Below are positions 15,861-24,272 of a stretch of 28,366 nt of DNA, piece by piece. The stretch is from assembly GCA_964596165.1 (NCBI GenBank), contig CAZQTW010000075.1, positions 1-28,366 of the forward strand. Reading direction: 5' to 3'. Made by a program: the position numbers and the translations under genes. Under the pieces are notes generated by a model, which was not told the DNA's origin, searched no databases, and worked only from the letters and a program-made list of their open reading frames with translations. Positions within the stretch are counted from its first letter, which is position 1. Each line of letters begins with the position of its first letter. The stretch comes from CAYUQT01 sp964596165 (lineage in GTDB: Bacteria > Planctomycetota > Phycisphaerae > UBA1845 > JAFGLZ01).

Positions 15861-16046
15861 TTAGTTTAGGGCTTCGTTAAGGCCCGACCAGATTTGGATG
15901 AGTCGTTCATACGCGGTCTTCCGCAAGCGGGGCGGAATGTCCTTGGGCGTCTTGAAGCGATTCGATAGGGCCCACCTGGAACCTCTGGGAACGTCGGTAG
16001 TTGTGATCCGAAGAGATGGTGCGTGCCGCTCACACAAGGTCGACAA
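15861..16046 (-). CDS. Hypothetical 61-residue ORF downstream of the sensor kinase
   Basis: The frame starts at a TTG 14 bases after the kinase stop codon and ends NEALN. The central part, SNRFKTPKDIPPRLRKTAYE, followed by LIQIWSGLNEALN, has the composition and codon choice of a true protein, and the closeness to the kinase gene would allow read-through. No proper ribosome binding site precedes the TTG, so it may be the tail of a decayed gene. I do not recognise the family. Confidence 0.3.
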   Translation of the reverse strand: MSTLCERHAPSLRITTTDVPRGSRWALSNRFKTPKDIPPRLRKTAYERLIQIWSGLNEALN

Positions 16047-16060
16047 GTCGCGCGCCGGTG

Positions 16061-17452
16061 CTACGAGTGATCTTCGGCGCTTTTTTCGGCGGGCAGCATC
16101 AGCTCCACGACCAATCCGCCTCCGGGGGCGTTGGCCGCCGAGATTGTCCCGCCGTGAAGGCGCATCGCTTGTTGTGCGATGGCGAGGCCAAGTCCGACAC
16201 CGCCGCTCCGGCGGTCGCGCACATCATCCACACGGTAGAACGGGCGGAAAATGTCTTTTAGCGAGCTCTCGGGAACTCCAGGACCGCAATCCTTCACGCG
16301 AATCACGGCCTGCAGTGAGTCTTCGCCTTGCCGCAGCAGAAGAACCACATCCACCTGAGTGCCCTCCGGTGTGTAACGGATGCCGTTTCGGATCACGTTT
16401 TCAATGGCGCTGCGGAGTACGTCGGGCGTGCCCTCGACGGTGCAAACGTCACCGTTTGAGAACCGCACGCCTCGTCCGGAACCTTTGGCCTCGAAATCGG
16501 CGTCCGCCACGATCTCTCGGATCAACGCCGGCAGGTCGATTGTCGCTTTCGCATCGAGCTTCTCACCCGCCTCCAGTCGGGCCAGCGTCAGCAGCCCGCC
16601 GATCAGGTCGTTCAATCGCTGGGATTCACGTCCGATTCGATCGAGCGAGTCCTTTGCCTCGGGACCCGACTGTTGGACGGCCAGATCCAGGGCCAGGTTG
16701 AGGCGCGTCAACGGCGAACGCAGTTCATGGGACATATCCTGCAGTAGGCGTTGCTGGGTTGAAAGGAGTGTCTCGACGCGTTCGACCATGAAGTCGAAAT
16801 CGCGTCCCAGTTGACCGATCTCGTCGTGCCGGTTGCCGACCCTCGTTCCGGCGCGGACCGACAAGTCACCGCGCGCAATCTGCTGTGAGGCCGTGCGCAG
16901 CCTTCGCAGCGGCGCCGTCAGATAGTGAGACAGTCCGTAGCAAACGATACCGGTCGAAATCACCACCACGATGAGCTGTGTGATGAGCAGCCGGGGCGCG
17001 CCAACCACTTTCTCCGTGGGCCCGGAGAGAGGGTGTCCCACCGCCACGTAGGGGCGTCCTTTGGATCCGGTCAGCCGGACGGCGAGCAAGGAGGATGATG
17101 GAGGTGTTTTTCGGGTCGGCGAATCTTCCTTGAGGGTCTGCATGGCCAGTTCCTTGGCACCGGGCGGTGTCGGCGCCCCGGTCTTCTCCTCTCCCTGCTC
17201 GTCGAAGAGGAACAACGGGTACGCCGTTGAACCCTCGCCTTTGCCCGTGTAGGCGCGCAACGCCTCCGGTCCCTCTCGCTCCAATACGGCCACGGCTCCC
17301 CGGCCGTAGACGGTCAACAGTCCGGAGGCGGCGGTCTGCGCTCGTGGGGGCTGTGTTCCGACCCCCGCCCAGATCGCCACAAGTTGTGCGGCGGCGACCA
17401 GGATGTTCGCCAGCCAGAACCAGAGGAAGATCTTGAAGAAAAGGCTTCGCAT
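16061..17452 (-). CDS. CpxA/EnvZ-like sensor histidine kinase
   Basis: The 463-residue product has a membrane helix at about 6-30, a periplasmic part at about 31-153, a second helix at about 154-178 (LLITQLIVVVISTGIVCYGL), a HAMP domain at about 179-232, and a HisKA domain with H242 in MSHELRSPLTRL. The ATPase domain has ENVIRNGIRYTP (N box), VKDCGPGVP, DIFRPFYRVDD and GGVGLGLAIA. H-box form and layout are closest to CpxA-type kinases that sense envelope conditions. The gene follows its response regulator after 37 bases in the same direction, so the pair should form one phosphorelay. The periplasmic sensor is short, Pro-rich and not assigned to a ligand. Confidence 0.93.
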   Translation of the reverse strand: MRSLFFKIFLWFWLANILVAAAQLVAIWAGVGTQPPRAQTAASGLLTVYGRGAVAVLEREGPEALRAYTGKGEGSTAYPLFLFDEQGEEKTGAPTPPGAKELAMQTLKEDSPTRKTPPSSSLLAVRLTGSKGRPYVAVGHPLSGPTEKVVGAPRLLITQLIVVVISTGIVCYGLSHYLTAPLRRLRTASQQIARGDLSVRAGTRVGNRHDEIGQLGRDFDFMVERVETLLSTQQRLLQDMSHELRSPLTRLNLALDLAVQQSGPEAKDSLDRIGRESQRLNDLIGGLLTLARLEAGEKLDAKATIDLPALIREIVADADFEAKGSGRGVRFSNGDVCTVEGTPDVLRSAIENVIRNGIRYTPEGTQVDVVLLLRQGEDSLQAVIRVKDCGPGVPESSLKDIFRPFYRVDDVRDRRSGGVGLGLAIAQQAMRLHGGTISAANAPGGGLVVELMLPAEKSAEDHS

Positions 17453-17489
17453 GTGAGTTCAACCGTTCGGGGCGATGAGGAATCGGTGT

Positions 17490-18239
17490 CTACTTTTCAC
17501 CGGTCCGCGGGTCGGTGACGATCGCATACACGTAGCCGACACCGCGCACGGTCGCGATGCGCTCCACATCACCGACCATATGACCAAGCTTCTTGCGAAG
17601 GTTGCTCACATGGACGTCGAGGCTTCGGTCGAACGGTTGGGGTCGGCGTCCCAGGACGGCCTTGGACAGTTCCTCGCGTTCCACGACGCGTCCGGCCGCG
17701 CGCATGAGCATTTCGAGAAGACCGAACTCAACGCCCGTCAATTCGATCGGCGTTCCCGCCCGGCGAACGACGCGAGCGCCGGGATCCAGCTCAACGTCTC
17801 CGACCACGAGTTTCGCCGTCTGCGCCGCTCGGTCGGTCGTACCGGTCGACCGGGTCGTTCTCCGCAAGATGGCGTGAAGCCGTGCAACAAGCTCTCTTGG
17901 ATTAAACGGTTTTGGGAGGTAGTCGTCGGCCCCGATTTCGAGGCCCACGATCCGATCTACCTCCTCGCCCCTCGCCGTGAGCATCAGCACGGGCATGCCG
18001 GACTTCGCACGAATGCGACGCAATGCCTCAAAGCCGTTGAAGCTCGGGAGCATGACGTCAAGAATGACCAGGTCGTGATCGTTCGAGAGAGCTCGCTCGA
18101 CGCCCTGTTCGCCGTCGTGGACGATTTCGACGTCGAACCCCTCTCGGCGCAGGCACTGCGTCATCAGTTCGCAGAGTTCGACGTCGTCGTCCACCAACAA
18201 CAAACGGCCGGCCGGATTCGCTGGTACCTTGCCTGACAC
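17490..18239 (-). CDS. OmpR-family response regulator (CpxR-like)
   Basis: The GTG at 18239 is chosen because GGGAG lies 9 bases upstream; it yields 249 residues beginning MSGKVPANPAGRLLLVDDD. An in-frame ATG at 18293 would overlap the promoter-like TATAAT. The receiver domain (about 11-130) shows VDDD at 16-19, phospho-site Asp61 (VILDVMLP), the switch Thr in LMLTARG and Lys in YLPKPF. The C-terminal winged helix (about 145-243) carries PIELTGVEFGLLEMLM and RSLDVHVSNLRKKLG, typical of OmpR/PhoB regulators. It is expected to be phosphorylated by the kinase encoded next, and to bind DNA, probably including its own upstream region shared with a divergent small membrane protein gene. Confidence 0.95.
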   Translation of the reverse strand: MSGKVPANPAGRLLLVDDDVELCELMTQCLRREGFDVEIVHDGEQGVERALSNDHDLVILDVMLPSFNGFEALRRIRAKSGMPVLMLTARGEEVDRIVGLEIGADDYLPKPFNPRELVARLHAILRRTTRSTGTTDRAAQTAKLVVGDVELDPGARVVRRAGTPIELTGVEFGLLEMLMRAAGRVVEREELSKAVLGRRPQPFDRSLDVHVSNLRKKLGHMVGDVERIATVRGVGYVYAIVTDPRTGEK

Positions 18240-18270
18240 GTTCGCCGTCTCCCACGCAGCGGTTATTCGG

Positions 18271-18276
18271 ATTATA
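18271..18276 (-). promoter_or_regulatory. -10 element upstream of the response regulator
   Basis: TATAAT, a perfect -10 hexamer on the minus strand, lies 32 bases before the regulator GTG. A clear -35 is absent. GAACGTTC, an 8-bp palindrome, lies just upstream and may be an operator. Confidence 0.5.
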
Positions 18277-18414
18277 CCGCCTGAACGTTCCAAGAAACCC
18301 CTTCCTTAGCGCAAAGAAGCGTTAAGCCCTGATTTGCACTTATTTGCCCGCCGTTAACCGACACTTGATGGACCCTCTCGTATATTGAAATCGGGTTTAT
18401 AGGGAGATGGACCC

Positions 18415-18726
18415 ATGCGAATGGCGGGGATGATCCTTGAAGTCATGAGTCGGCCGGGCCCTAAGGCTGCCATGGCTGCATGGGGCATCCTGTCTTGCGT
18501 CGGCTGGCTGGGAGTCTTGGCCGGCTACTACCTCTCCTCCGAGCCAACACTCCCAGCCCAGCCTGTGTGGGCCGGCGCATCCGAACAGCACGCCCGGCAC
18601 TTCGTCGACAGCGACGACGTCGAAGTTCGGGTGGGTCGCGGTTCACGGGCGAGCACGACCGTCATTCAACACGATGCACGGTGGGGATATGGGGAGAATC
18701 GCGTCATGCTTCCCGTTGCGCCTTAA
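18415..18726 (+). CDS. Small membrane-anchored protein divergent from the two-component system
   Basis: ATG 18415 has GGGAG 8 bases upstream. The 103-residue product has a short basic N-terminus, one hydrophobic helix at about 20-41 (MAAWGILSCVGWLGVLAGYY) and a soluble part of about 60 residues that should lie outside the cytoplasm, ending MLPVAP. I do not recognise a family and no LTxxQ motif of CpxP/Spy proteins is present. Its place, back to back with a CpxR-like regulator across about 175 bases, suggests regulation by, or feedback on, that system. Upstream there is TATATT at 18379-18384 and two GTTAA motifs 32 bases apart. Its stop codon overlaps that of the convergent Trm112-like gene. 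Confidence 0.65.
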   Translation: MRMAGMILEVMSRPGPKAAMAAWGILSCVGWLGVLAGYYLSSEPTLPAQPVWAGASEQHARHFVDSDDVEVRVGRGSRASTTVIQHDARWGYGENRVMLPVAP

Positions 18727-18950
18727 GCCGTGGCGCCCTTGTTGTGTTCGGCCATGATGCGGTCAAACTCTTCCTCGGAGAGGACTTCGGACTCGTCGAT
18801 GAGCATGATCGGAATCCCATCGCGGATGGGGTAACGGCGACGCGTTGCCGGATCGGTGGAGTATAGCCAGTCGCCTACCTGAATCAGCGGCGCCTTGCTG
18901 TCAGGACACACAAGAATCTTCAAGAGATCCGCGTCAACGGTCTTGTCCAT
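18723..18950 (-). CDS. Trm112 family protein
   Basis: From ATG 18950 (AGGAG 9 bases upstream) the product has 75 residues. It begins MDKTVDADLLKILVCPDSKAPL and continues with YSTDPATRRRYPIRDGIPIMLIDE, the standard Trm112 pattern, in which bacterial members keep one Cys of the zinc-ribbon fold near the N-terminus. Trm112 proteins are small partners that activate methyltransferases. In bacteria the partner is usually unknown. No methyltransferase gene lies close by. It converges with the small membrane protein gene, the two stop codons sharing TTAA at 18723-18726. Confidence 0.9.
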   Translation of the reverse strand: MDKTVDADLLKILVCPDSKAPLIQVGDWLYSTDPATRRRYPIRDGIPIMLIDESEVLSEEEFDRIMAEHNKGATA

Positions 18951-19093
18951 TTCATCGCTCTCCTGTCCATCGCGCCACGGCCGTATCGCGGACACAGTGT
19001 AACGCGACCGGGCGATAAGTTCCACGCCTTTGCCGGGGCGGTTGCGCGACAGAGACGCCGGGAGTCCGATACGTCCTCTTGGGCGCACGAGAA

Positions 19094-19129
19094 AGCCCGT
19101 GTCCACGTTCGGCGGTACGGACACGGGCT
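19094..19129 (-). terminator. Strong hairpin terminator for the LPP20-like gene
   Basis: AGCCCGTGTCC at 19094-19104 pairs perfectly with GGACACGGGCT at 19119-19129 over 11 bp, with a 14-base loop. On the minus strand the stem is followed by TTTCTC, so it may end transcription about 40 bases after the lipoprotein stop at 19167. Confidence 0.75.
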
Positions 19130-19166
19130 GTCTCCCTTCCTCTTTCGGCCAACGATTCGGTGTTGT

Positions 19167-19775
19167 CTACCGCTCTCGGACGGCCCCGTTTCCGACGGCC
19201 GTCACGATGGTCTTCTTGTTGACCTGTCGCATCGTCTGATAGTCGAGCCCCTTAATCTTGTCGCCCTTGATGTCCCGCGTGTGCAGCTCGTTCAAGTAGG
19301 TGATGACCTGACTCAGTCCGACGGCGGCCTCGGCCTCGAAGATTCCGCCTTCGATAAAGGCATATCGCGTGAAGCGGACGCCCCGGATATGCGCCACGGT
19401 TTCCGCGGTGATCTGGTCCGACTCCGTCACGAAATCCTTCACGTACGTCCGGGAATCGACGCGCAACCCCTTGATCTGCTCGGCCAGTCTGCGATAGGCG
19501 TCAACCTCGGCGGCACGCTTGGCCATCAAGGCGGCCTGCGGGCTCATTCCCTTCGGGATCGGCGGCATCCTGGCGGCCGGCGGCAACTCGTCGTCCGCCA
19601 CGACCATTTCGGGTGGTTCCATGGTCACTTTGCCCGTTCCGCCGGGCGTGGGCTCCATTTTCACCGGTCCTTGATGGACTTGTTCCTTCTGACTGATGGA
19701 CGTGACTTCGTCCTGGCAGCCTACGCCGACCACCAGGATCGCACCCAGCAACCCACACCAAACTACCTTCTGCAT
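19167..19775 (-). CDS. LPP20-family lipoprotein
   Basis: ATG 19775 is preceded by AAGGAG at 8 bases; a GTG three codons upstream overlaps that site and is rejected. The 202-residue product has a lipoprotein signal (LLGAILVVGVGC, lipid-carrying Cys20, somewhat unusual Gly at -3). A low-complexity Pro/Glu-rich stretch follows to about residue 85. From about 86 the LPP20 domain reads ALMAKRAAEVDAYRRLAEQI, VDSRTYVKDFVTESDQI and then a C-terminal part ending GNGAVRER. The LPP20 family is known from Helicobacter lipoproteins and flagellar assembly factors such as FlgP. The role here is unknown, but it should sit on a membrane facing the periplasm. It follows the HEAT-repeat gene in the same direction. 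Confidence 0.85.
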   Translation of the reverse strand: MQKVVWCGLLGAILVVGVGCQDEVTSISQKEQVHQGPVKMEPTPGGTGKVTMEPPEMVVADDELPPAARMPPIPKGMSPQAALMAKRAAEVDAYRRLAEQIKGLRVDSRTYVKDFVTESDQITAETVAHIRGVRFTRYAFIEGGIFEAEAAVGLSQVITYLNELHTRDIKGDKIKGLDYQTMRQVNKKTIVTAVGNGAVRER

Positions 19776-19876
19776 TGCAGACACTCCTTACCTGGGGTTC
19801 ATTCCCACTGCACATTTCGTCAGGCGACTCGAGTCTATAGACACAGCCGCGAGCCGAACGATAGGCGATCCGTCAC

Positions 19877-22579
19877 CTATTTCTGTCGCTGTTCGAGTTT
19901 CAGCGGCTGGTTTTCCGGCGTCGTGATCCGCAGGCACGCCTGCCAGGGTCCGCCGCTATTCAGGACCTTCAGCAGGATCCGGTTGGTTCCTTGGTTCAGC
20001 CTGGCCTTGACCACGTCCGAGTCCACTCCGAGGCCTCGATCGACCTTGTTCGCATGGATCTTGGCCCCATTCACCCAGCAGATGATGTCGTCGTCGCTGC
20101 CCATCTTGAAGAGAACGTCCTGAGCCTTGTCCGAAGCGACCTCGGCATAGCAGTAGCAGCCGACATTATCCGCGCCCGCCACCGCTTCGCGAAGGTCCAG
20201 GATACCTTCGAAGGAAGTGATGTGCACCTTTTTCCAGGCGAGGTCGTGGTCGCCTACCTTGATCTTGGCCGCCAGATCCACAGTATCCTCGGGGGTGTAC
20301 TTCTGATCGAACATCTTCTTCTCGGGATTCGGGAACGGACCGATAACCCACCAGTGCGTGACAAAGCCCGCCTCCCGGGCTGGGTCGATTGCCACGCCCC
20401 ACTTGATCAGCTTCTCGGTGGCCGGCTTGGCGAGACGTGAACTCGGGGAGATGGCCAATGCCGTCTTGATCGCCTCGATTCCGTCCGTCTTGCGATCGTC
20501 ACCCAAGGTGACGCCGATGGCCATCATGGCCTCGGCGGCCTGGGCTTTGACGTTGCCCTCGGTGAGGAACGGCCGCACGACGTCGAATGACGAGGCATCG
20601 GCCAGCCGCGCCAGGGCATTCAGGGCGGCCTGCCGCTCCCTGTCTTGAGGAGCCCATTTGAGCGCCTGTTGGTAGACCCGCAGGGCTTCGGCCCGGTTGT
20701 CCTTCTCGATCTTCTCGGCGATGCGAATCATACCGGCTGCGGCGACGTTTTGGGCGGGACCCTTTGCCGCCGCTTCCTCCAAGGCCTTCAAGGTGGTCGG
20801 GTCGGCCAGTCGCCGTAAGCCTTCAACCGCCGCGGCCTTGACCCGCCCATCGGCTGAGGCGTAGCCCTCCATTAGCAGCGCCGTGATCTTGGGACTCTTC
20901 CTGAGCCCGAGGGCCTTGAGCAACGCCGCCTTCTGGAACGGCGTCGCTTTGGCCAGGGCTTGAATCATCGGTTCGGTGGCCTCGTCGCGAAGCTTGCCGA
21001 GTGCAACCTCGGCGGCGTCGCGGTCTTTTCCACTTTCCTTATCCACACCGGCCAGGAGTGCGGGCAGTGACTCGAGTTGGGCGAGTCTGCCGAGTGCCTT
21101 GAACGAGGCCACGCGGACGTCCTCCGGCTGGTTCCGTTTCAGAATGTCGCTGAGCAACGCGGTACTTCCCGGATCGTTTCGTTCGCCCACGGCGGCGATG
21201 AGTACGCAGCGGTAGTCGGGGTTCAGATCGTCCTTGGCGACGGTCTGATGTAACCAGGCGAGCCCTTTCGGCGCCTTTAGTCGAATGAGGGCGTGCGTTG
21301 CCGCACTGCGCTCCGGCCCCTCCGGTTTCTTGAGACTGTCGGCCAAAGCGGGGGCGGCGCTCTCGTCGCCGATCTCGGCGAGACATTCGAGGGCGGCGAT
21401 TCTGGCGGTTTCATCACTGCTTTGGAGAACCGCAATGACGCCGGCCGGATCAACCTTCTCCTTGCGCGCGATCAATACTCGTAGCAACGCGACCTGGGCC
21501 GCCGGCGAGAGTCGCTTGCCTCCGAACAGGCCGGCCAGTCCTTTGGGCTTTCCGGCCGTCCCCGCCAGGGCCGAAGCTATTTGTGCGGAGACCTCGGGAC
21601 CCTTCATGTCTTCGAGGGCTTGAACAACCGCCCCGCGCACGTCGCGTTGGTCGGTCGTTCGAAGCGTGGCCAACAGCGTCGAGACGGCATCGGCTTGCTC
21701 GGCTCGGCCGATGCCGATGATGGCCGCACACCGATCTTGAACCGGGCCTGAATGCTTCAAGGCTTCCTTGAATATCACGTTTGCCGCACAAGGCCGGTCG
21801 GACGTCAGCAGCGCTTCGCCCAGCCGGAGCCACGCTTCTCGAGCCGTCTGTCTCTCCTTGGGCGATCCGGACTCCAATCGCGGCCGGAGGATATCGATGG
21901 CGAATGGGTCGGGTATGTGGCTGATGGCCTCCATGGCCGCGATGCGGACGGCCTCATCCTGGCTCTTGAGCTGTTCGGCGAGTACCGGCACGGATCGCCG
22001 CTGAGTCCGGGCTCCCACAGTGTTGATCAAGCCGATCCTCAACGAGGGATCGCTCTTGGCCAATGCCTCGTGCAGGGCATCCAAGGCCTGCGGCGTCGGA
22101 TTGTGGCTGAGCGACCAGCGGGCCATTTCGGCGATATCGCTTGCCCTCATCGCCATTACCAAGGCGGGAACGGCCTCTTCGCGACCGATGTAGCTCAACA
22201 GGAGGCACACGTAGGCTCGCGTCTGTTGGGGCAGGGCGGCATTGGAGAGTTCGGCCGCCAGGGACGTGGCGGCCGCAAGCCGATCGGGTTCCGCGCCGAC
22301 TCGTCCGGCACGAACCACAATGTCGAAGAGCGTCATCTCCGCCGCCTTGCCCACCGACCGGTTGGAGTGAGCCACGGCAGTCAGGAGAGATTTGATGGCC
22401 TCGGGTCCCATGGCCGTCAGGGCGGCTCGGGCCTGTTGGCGAGCCTCGGCATTGTCACCCGTCAAGATTTTCATCTGGGCGTCGATCTCCGTCTGCCCGG
22501 CCAGGGCGGGCACGGCAAGTCCGATCGCCGAGACGCATGCGATTCTCACGGCGATCCACACGGCAGGTTTAGCTCTCAT
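19877..22579 (-). CDS. Large exported HEAT-repeat protein with a C-terminal jelly-roll-like domain
   Basis: ATG 22579 has GGGGAG 8 bases upstream and gives 900 residues; upstream ATG codons in frame lack a site. Residues 1-27 are a signal peptide. Residues 30 to about 735 consist of alpha-helical HEAT/PBS-lyase repeats (VPALVMAMRASD, ALECLAEIGDESAAPALADS, ALGLRKSPKITALLMEG and many more). The last 150 residues are a beta-rich domain starting WWVIGPFPN and holding DDDIICWVNGAKIHANKV, a form found fused to planctomycete enzymes and resembling PA14 or galactose-binding modules. HEAT arrays bind other proteins. The end domain may bind sugar or wall material. No catalytic motif is seen. It sits between the oxidoreductase and the LPP20-like lipoprotein, all on the same strand. 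Confidence 0.88.
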   Translation of the reverse strand: MRAKPAVWIAVRIACVSAIGLAVPALAGQTEIDAQMKILTGDNAEARQQARAALTAMGPEAIKSLLTAVAHSNRSVGKAAEMTLFDIVVRAGRVGAEPDRLAAATSLAAELSNAALPQQTRAYVCLLLSYIGREEAVPALVMAMRASDIAEMARWSLSHNPTPQALDALHEALAKSDPSLRIGLINTVGARTQRRSVPVLAEQLKSQDEAVRIAAMEAISHIPDPFAIDILRPRLESGSPKERQTAREAWLRLGEALLTSDRPCAANVIFKEALKHSGPVQDRCAAIIGIGRAEQADAVSTLLATLRTTDQRDVRGAVVQALEDMKGPEVSAQIASALAGTAGKPKGLAGLFGGKRLSPAAQVALLRVLIARKEKVDPAGVIAVLQSSDETARIAALECLAEIGDESAAPALADSLKKPEGPERSAATHALIRLKAPKGLAWLHQTVAKDDLNPDYRCVLIAAVGERNDPGSTALLSDILKRNQPEDVRVASFKALGRLAQLESLPALLAGVDKESGKDRDAAEVALGKLRDEATEPMIQALAKATPFQKAALLKALGLRKSPKITALLMEGYASADGRVKAAAVEGLRRLADPTTLKALEEAAAKGPAQNVAAAGMIRIAEKIEKDNRAEALRVYQQALKWAPQDRERQAALNALARLADASSFDVVRPFLTEGNVKAQAAEAMMAIGVTLGDDRKTDGIEAIKTALAISPSSRLAKPATEKLIKWGVAIDPAREAGFVTHWWVIGPFPNPEKKMFDQKYTPEDTVDLAAKIKVGDHDLAWKKVHITSFEGILDLREAVAGADNVGCYCYAEVASDKAQDVLFKMGSDDDIICWVNGAKIHANKVDRGLGVDSDVVKARLNQGTNRILLKVLNSGGPWQACLRITTPENQPLKLEQRQK

Positions 22580-22690
22580 CGTGGTGCTCCCCATAGGTTC
22601 GTTCGTGTGCTGATAGCCCTTGTATTGCCTGAAAACCATCGGTGGCGGTCGCCGATCACGCCCCGATCGGGGCGGACTTGCGACCCTCTT

Positions 22691-23992
22691 CTACAAATGC
22701 CACGGGGCCCGCATGGGCTTGGTGATCCAACGATTCGCTTCCTCGTCTCCGATAATTTGCTCAGTCTGCGGATCCCAGCGAATCGGACGCCCCAGCCGTA
22801 TGGCGATGTTACCGAGGTGCGGAACGGAGATCGAGCGATGACCGATTTCGACATCGCAGATGGGCAGCCGTCTTTGCTCGATGCAGTCCAGCCAGTTGTT
22901 GTGGTGGTTGGTGCTGCGATAGAGATGGACATCATTGGGACCGAGCGTTTCGCCGAGCAGCGACTTGGGTTCGGCGTCGATGTTGCCCCGGTTTACCCAT
23001 ACCCACCCTTCGGTCCCCTGGAACATGACCCCGTTGTCGCGGGGGGCATGACTGCGGAGGAACAACTTCACACCGTTGGCGTAGGTGTACTTAATGTCGA
23101 ACGTGTGGGCGACCTCGTAGAGCCCGTCCGTCGGGAATTGGGCCGTGCCCTCGATATGGACCGGGCCGCTGCCGTCCATCCCGAGCCCCCACTGGGCGAT
23201 GTCACAGTGGTGTGCGCCCCAGTCGGTAACCTGCCCCCCGGAATAGTCATAGAACCAACGGAATTCATAATGGCAGCGCCTCGGTGTATAGGGCTTGTAG
23301 GGCGCCGGGCCGAGCCACATGTTCCAGTCGAGACCTTCGGGGGGTTCGGTATCCGGCTCCCAGCCACAGGTGGGCGCCCCGCCGATTCCGGCAATGACCG
23401 TATGCACACGACCGATCCGTCCGCTGCGGACCAGCTCGCAGGCAAACCGGAACCGATCGTCCGATCGCTGCTGGCTGCCGGTCTGGAAGACGCGTCCGTA
23501 ACGACGCACGGTCTTGACCAGTTCCTTGCCCTCGCCGATGGTCAAGGTCAACGGTTTCTCGCTGTAGATGTCCTTCCCGGCCTTGCAGGCCGCGATGTTA
23601 ATGACCGTGTGCCAGTGATCGGGCGTGGCGACAACGACGGCGTCAATGTCGTCTCGTGCGAGGAGTTCGCGGAAATCGTTGTATTGCGCGACGGGGGCGC
23701 TGTTGCCGTACACCTCCTTGGTCCGTTGGGCGGCGCCTTCACGGACCGATCGATCTACGTCGCACACCGCCAAGACCTCGACCCGACGATTGTGCAGGAA
23801 CTGACCTAGATGCCCACCACCCATGTTTCTCACGCCGATAAAGCCGAGCGTGATGCGACTGTTGGCGGGCTTCTTGGTTGCGCTGCCCAGTGCGTTACCG
23901 GTGATCACATACGGGACGGCAAGGCTTAGTCCCGATCCGGCGACGGTTGTTCTGAGAAACCGCCGGCGCGTCATCCGATGCGTCGTTTTCAT
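22691..23992 (-). CDS. Tat-exported Gfo/Idh/MocA-family oxidoreductase
   Basis: The 433-residue product starts with a twin-arginine signal (MTRRRFLRTTVAGSG) and AGGAG 9 bases before the ATG. The Rossmann fold is at about 47-170 with GFIGVRNMGGG as the nucleotide-binding loop, DHWHTV and the family motif EKP at 145-147. The C-terminal catalytic part includes GLDWNMWLGPAP, TDWGAHHCDIAQWGLGMD and the end ITKPMRAPWHL, typical for planctomycete members. The cofactor NAD(P)(H) probably folds in the cytoplasm before export. The substrate is likely a sugar, polyol or glycan part. The loop has Arg-Asn where Gly residues are common, so cofactor affinity may differ. It leads the minus-strand series ending with the LPP20-like gene, 111 bases before the HEAT-repeat gene. 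Confidence 0.93.
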   Translation of the reverse strand: MKTTHRMTRRRFLRTTVAGSGLSLAVPYVITGNALGSATKKPANSRITLGFIGVRNMGGGHLGQFLHNRRVEVLAVCDVDRSVREGAAQRTKEVYGNSAPVAQYNDFRELLARDDIDAVVVATPDHWHTVINIAACKAGKDIYSEKPLTLTIGEGKELVKTVRRYGRVFQTGSQQRSDDRFRFACELVRSGRIGRVHTVIAGIGGAPTCGWEPDTEPPEGLDWNMWLGPAPYKPYTPRRCHYEFRWFYDYSGGQVTDWGAHHCDIAQWGLGMDGSGPVHIEGTAQFPTDGLYEVAHTFDIKYTYANGVKLFLRSHAPRDNGVMFQGTEGWVWVNRGNIDAEPKSLLGETLGPNDVHLYRSTNHHNNWLDCIEQRRLPICDVEIGHRSISVPHLGNIAIRLGRPIRWDPQTEQIIGDEEANRWITKPMRAPWHL

Positions 23993-24193
23993 TCGGTCAC
24001 ACTCCTGTGCGTCTTTCGGCTAGATCGTGCTCTCCGGGTTGCGGATTGAGGATGCACTATCACGGGAAATCGCCGGGCCGTCAAGTCTTGTGCCAGCCCG
24101 GCCGACGGAGTAAGCCGGGAATCGTCCGGACAACGAGGTTCTCTCCGAACGGGTGGTCTCACACGCGAGCCACGGGATTTCTTAAGATACCGC
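23993..24193. other. Upstream part of the divergent oxidoreductase/feo intergenic region
   Basis: No gene is supported. The 311-base space between the divergent oxidoreductase and regulator genes is GC-rich in this part and turns AT-rich from about 24181 on, where the promoter elements of the iron operon lie. Confidence 0.4.
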
Positions 24194-24251
24194 TTGATTG
24201 TAAGGTTTACATGCCGATATATTGATATACCAACTAGTCGTTATATATACT
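24194..24251 (+). promoter_or_regulatory. Tandem promoters of the iron uptake operon
   Basis: Promoter 1: TTGATT at 24194-24199, 18-base spacer, TATATT at 24218-24223. Promoter 2: TTGATA at 24222-24227, 18-base spacer, TATACT at 24246-24251. The stretch is much richer in A and T than the surroundings and lies 50-110 bases upstream of the first gene. Confidence 0.65.
24199..24211 (+). promoter_or_regulatory. Candidate operator TGTAA-GGT-TTACA
   Basis: A perfect 13-bp inverted repeat lies inside the spacer of the first promoter. Binding there would block RNA polymerase. It could serve the DtxR-like or the Fur-type regulator encoded by the operon itself. It is not a copy of the classical Fur or DtxR boxes. 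Confidence 0.55.
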
Positions 24252-24272
24252 GATCAACGGGCTATGCTGTCA

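Noticed and set aside
21752..23809. Very long plus-strand open frame of 685 codons
   Set aside because: It lies antisense to the HEAT-repeat and oxidoreductase genes, shows no domain and has no ribosome site. High GC content leaves antisense frames open.
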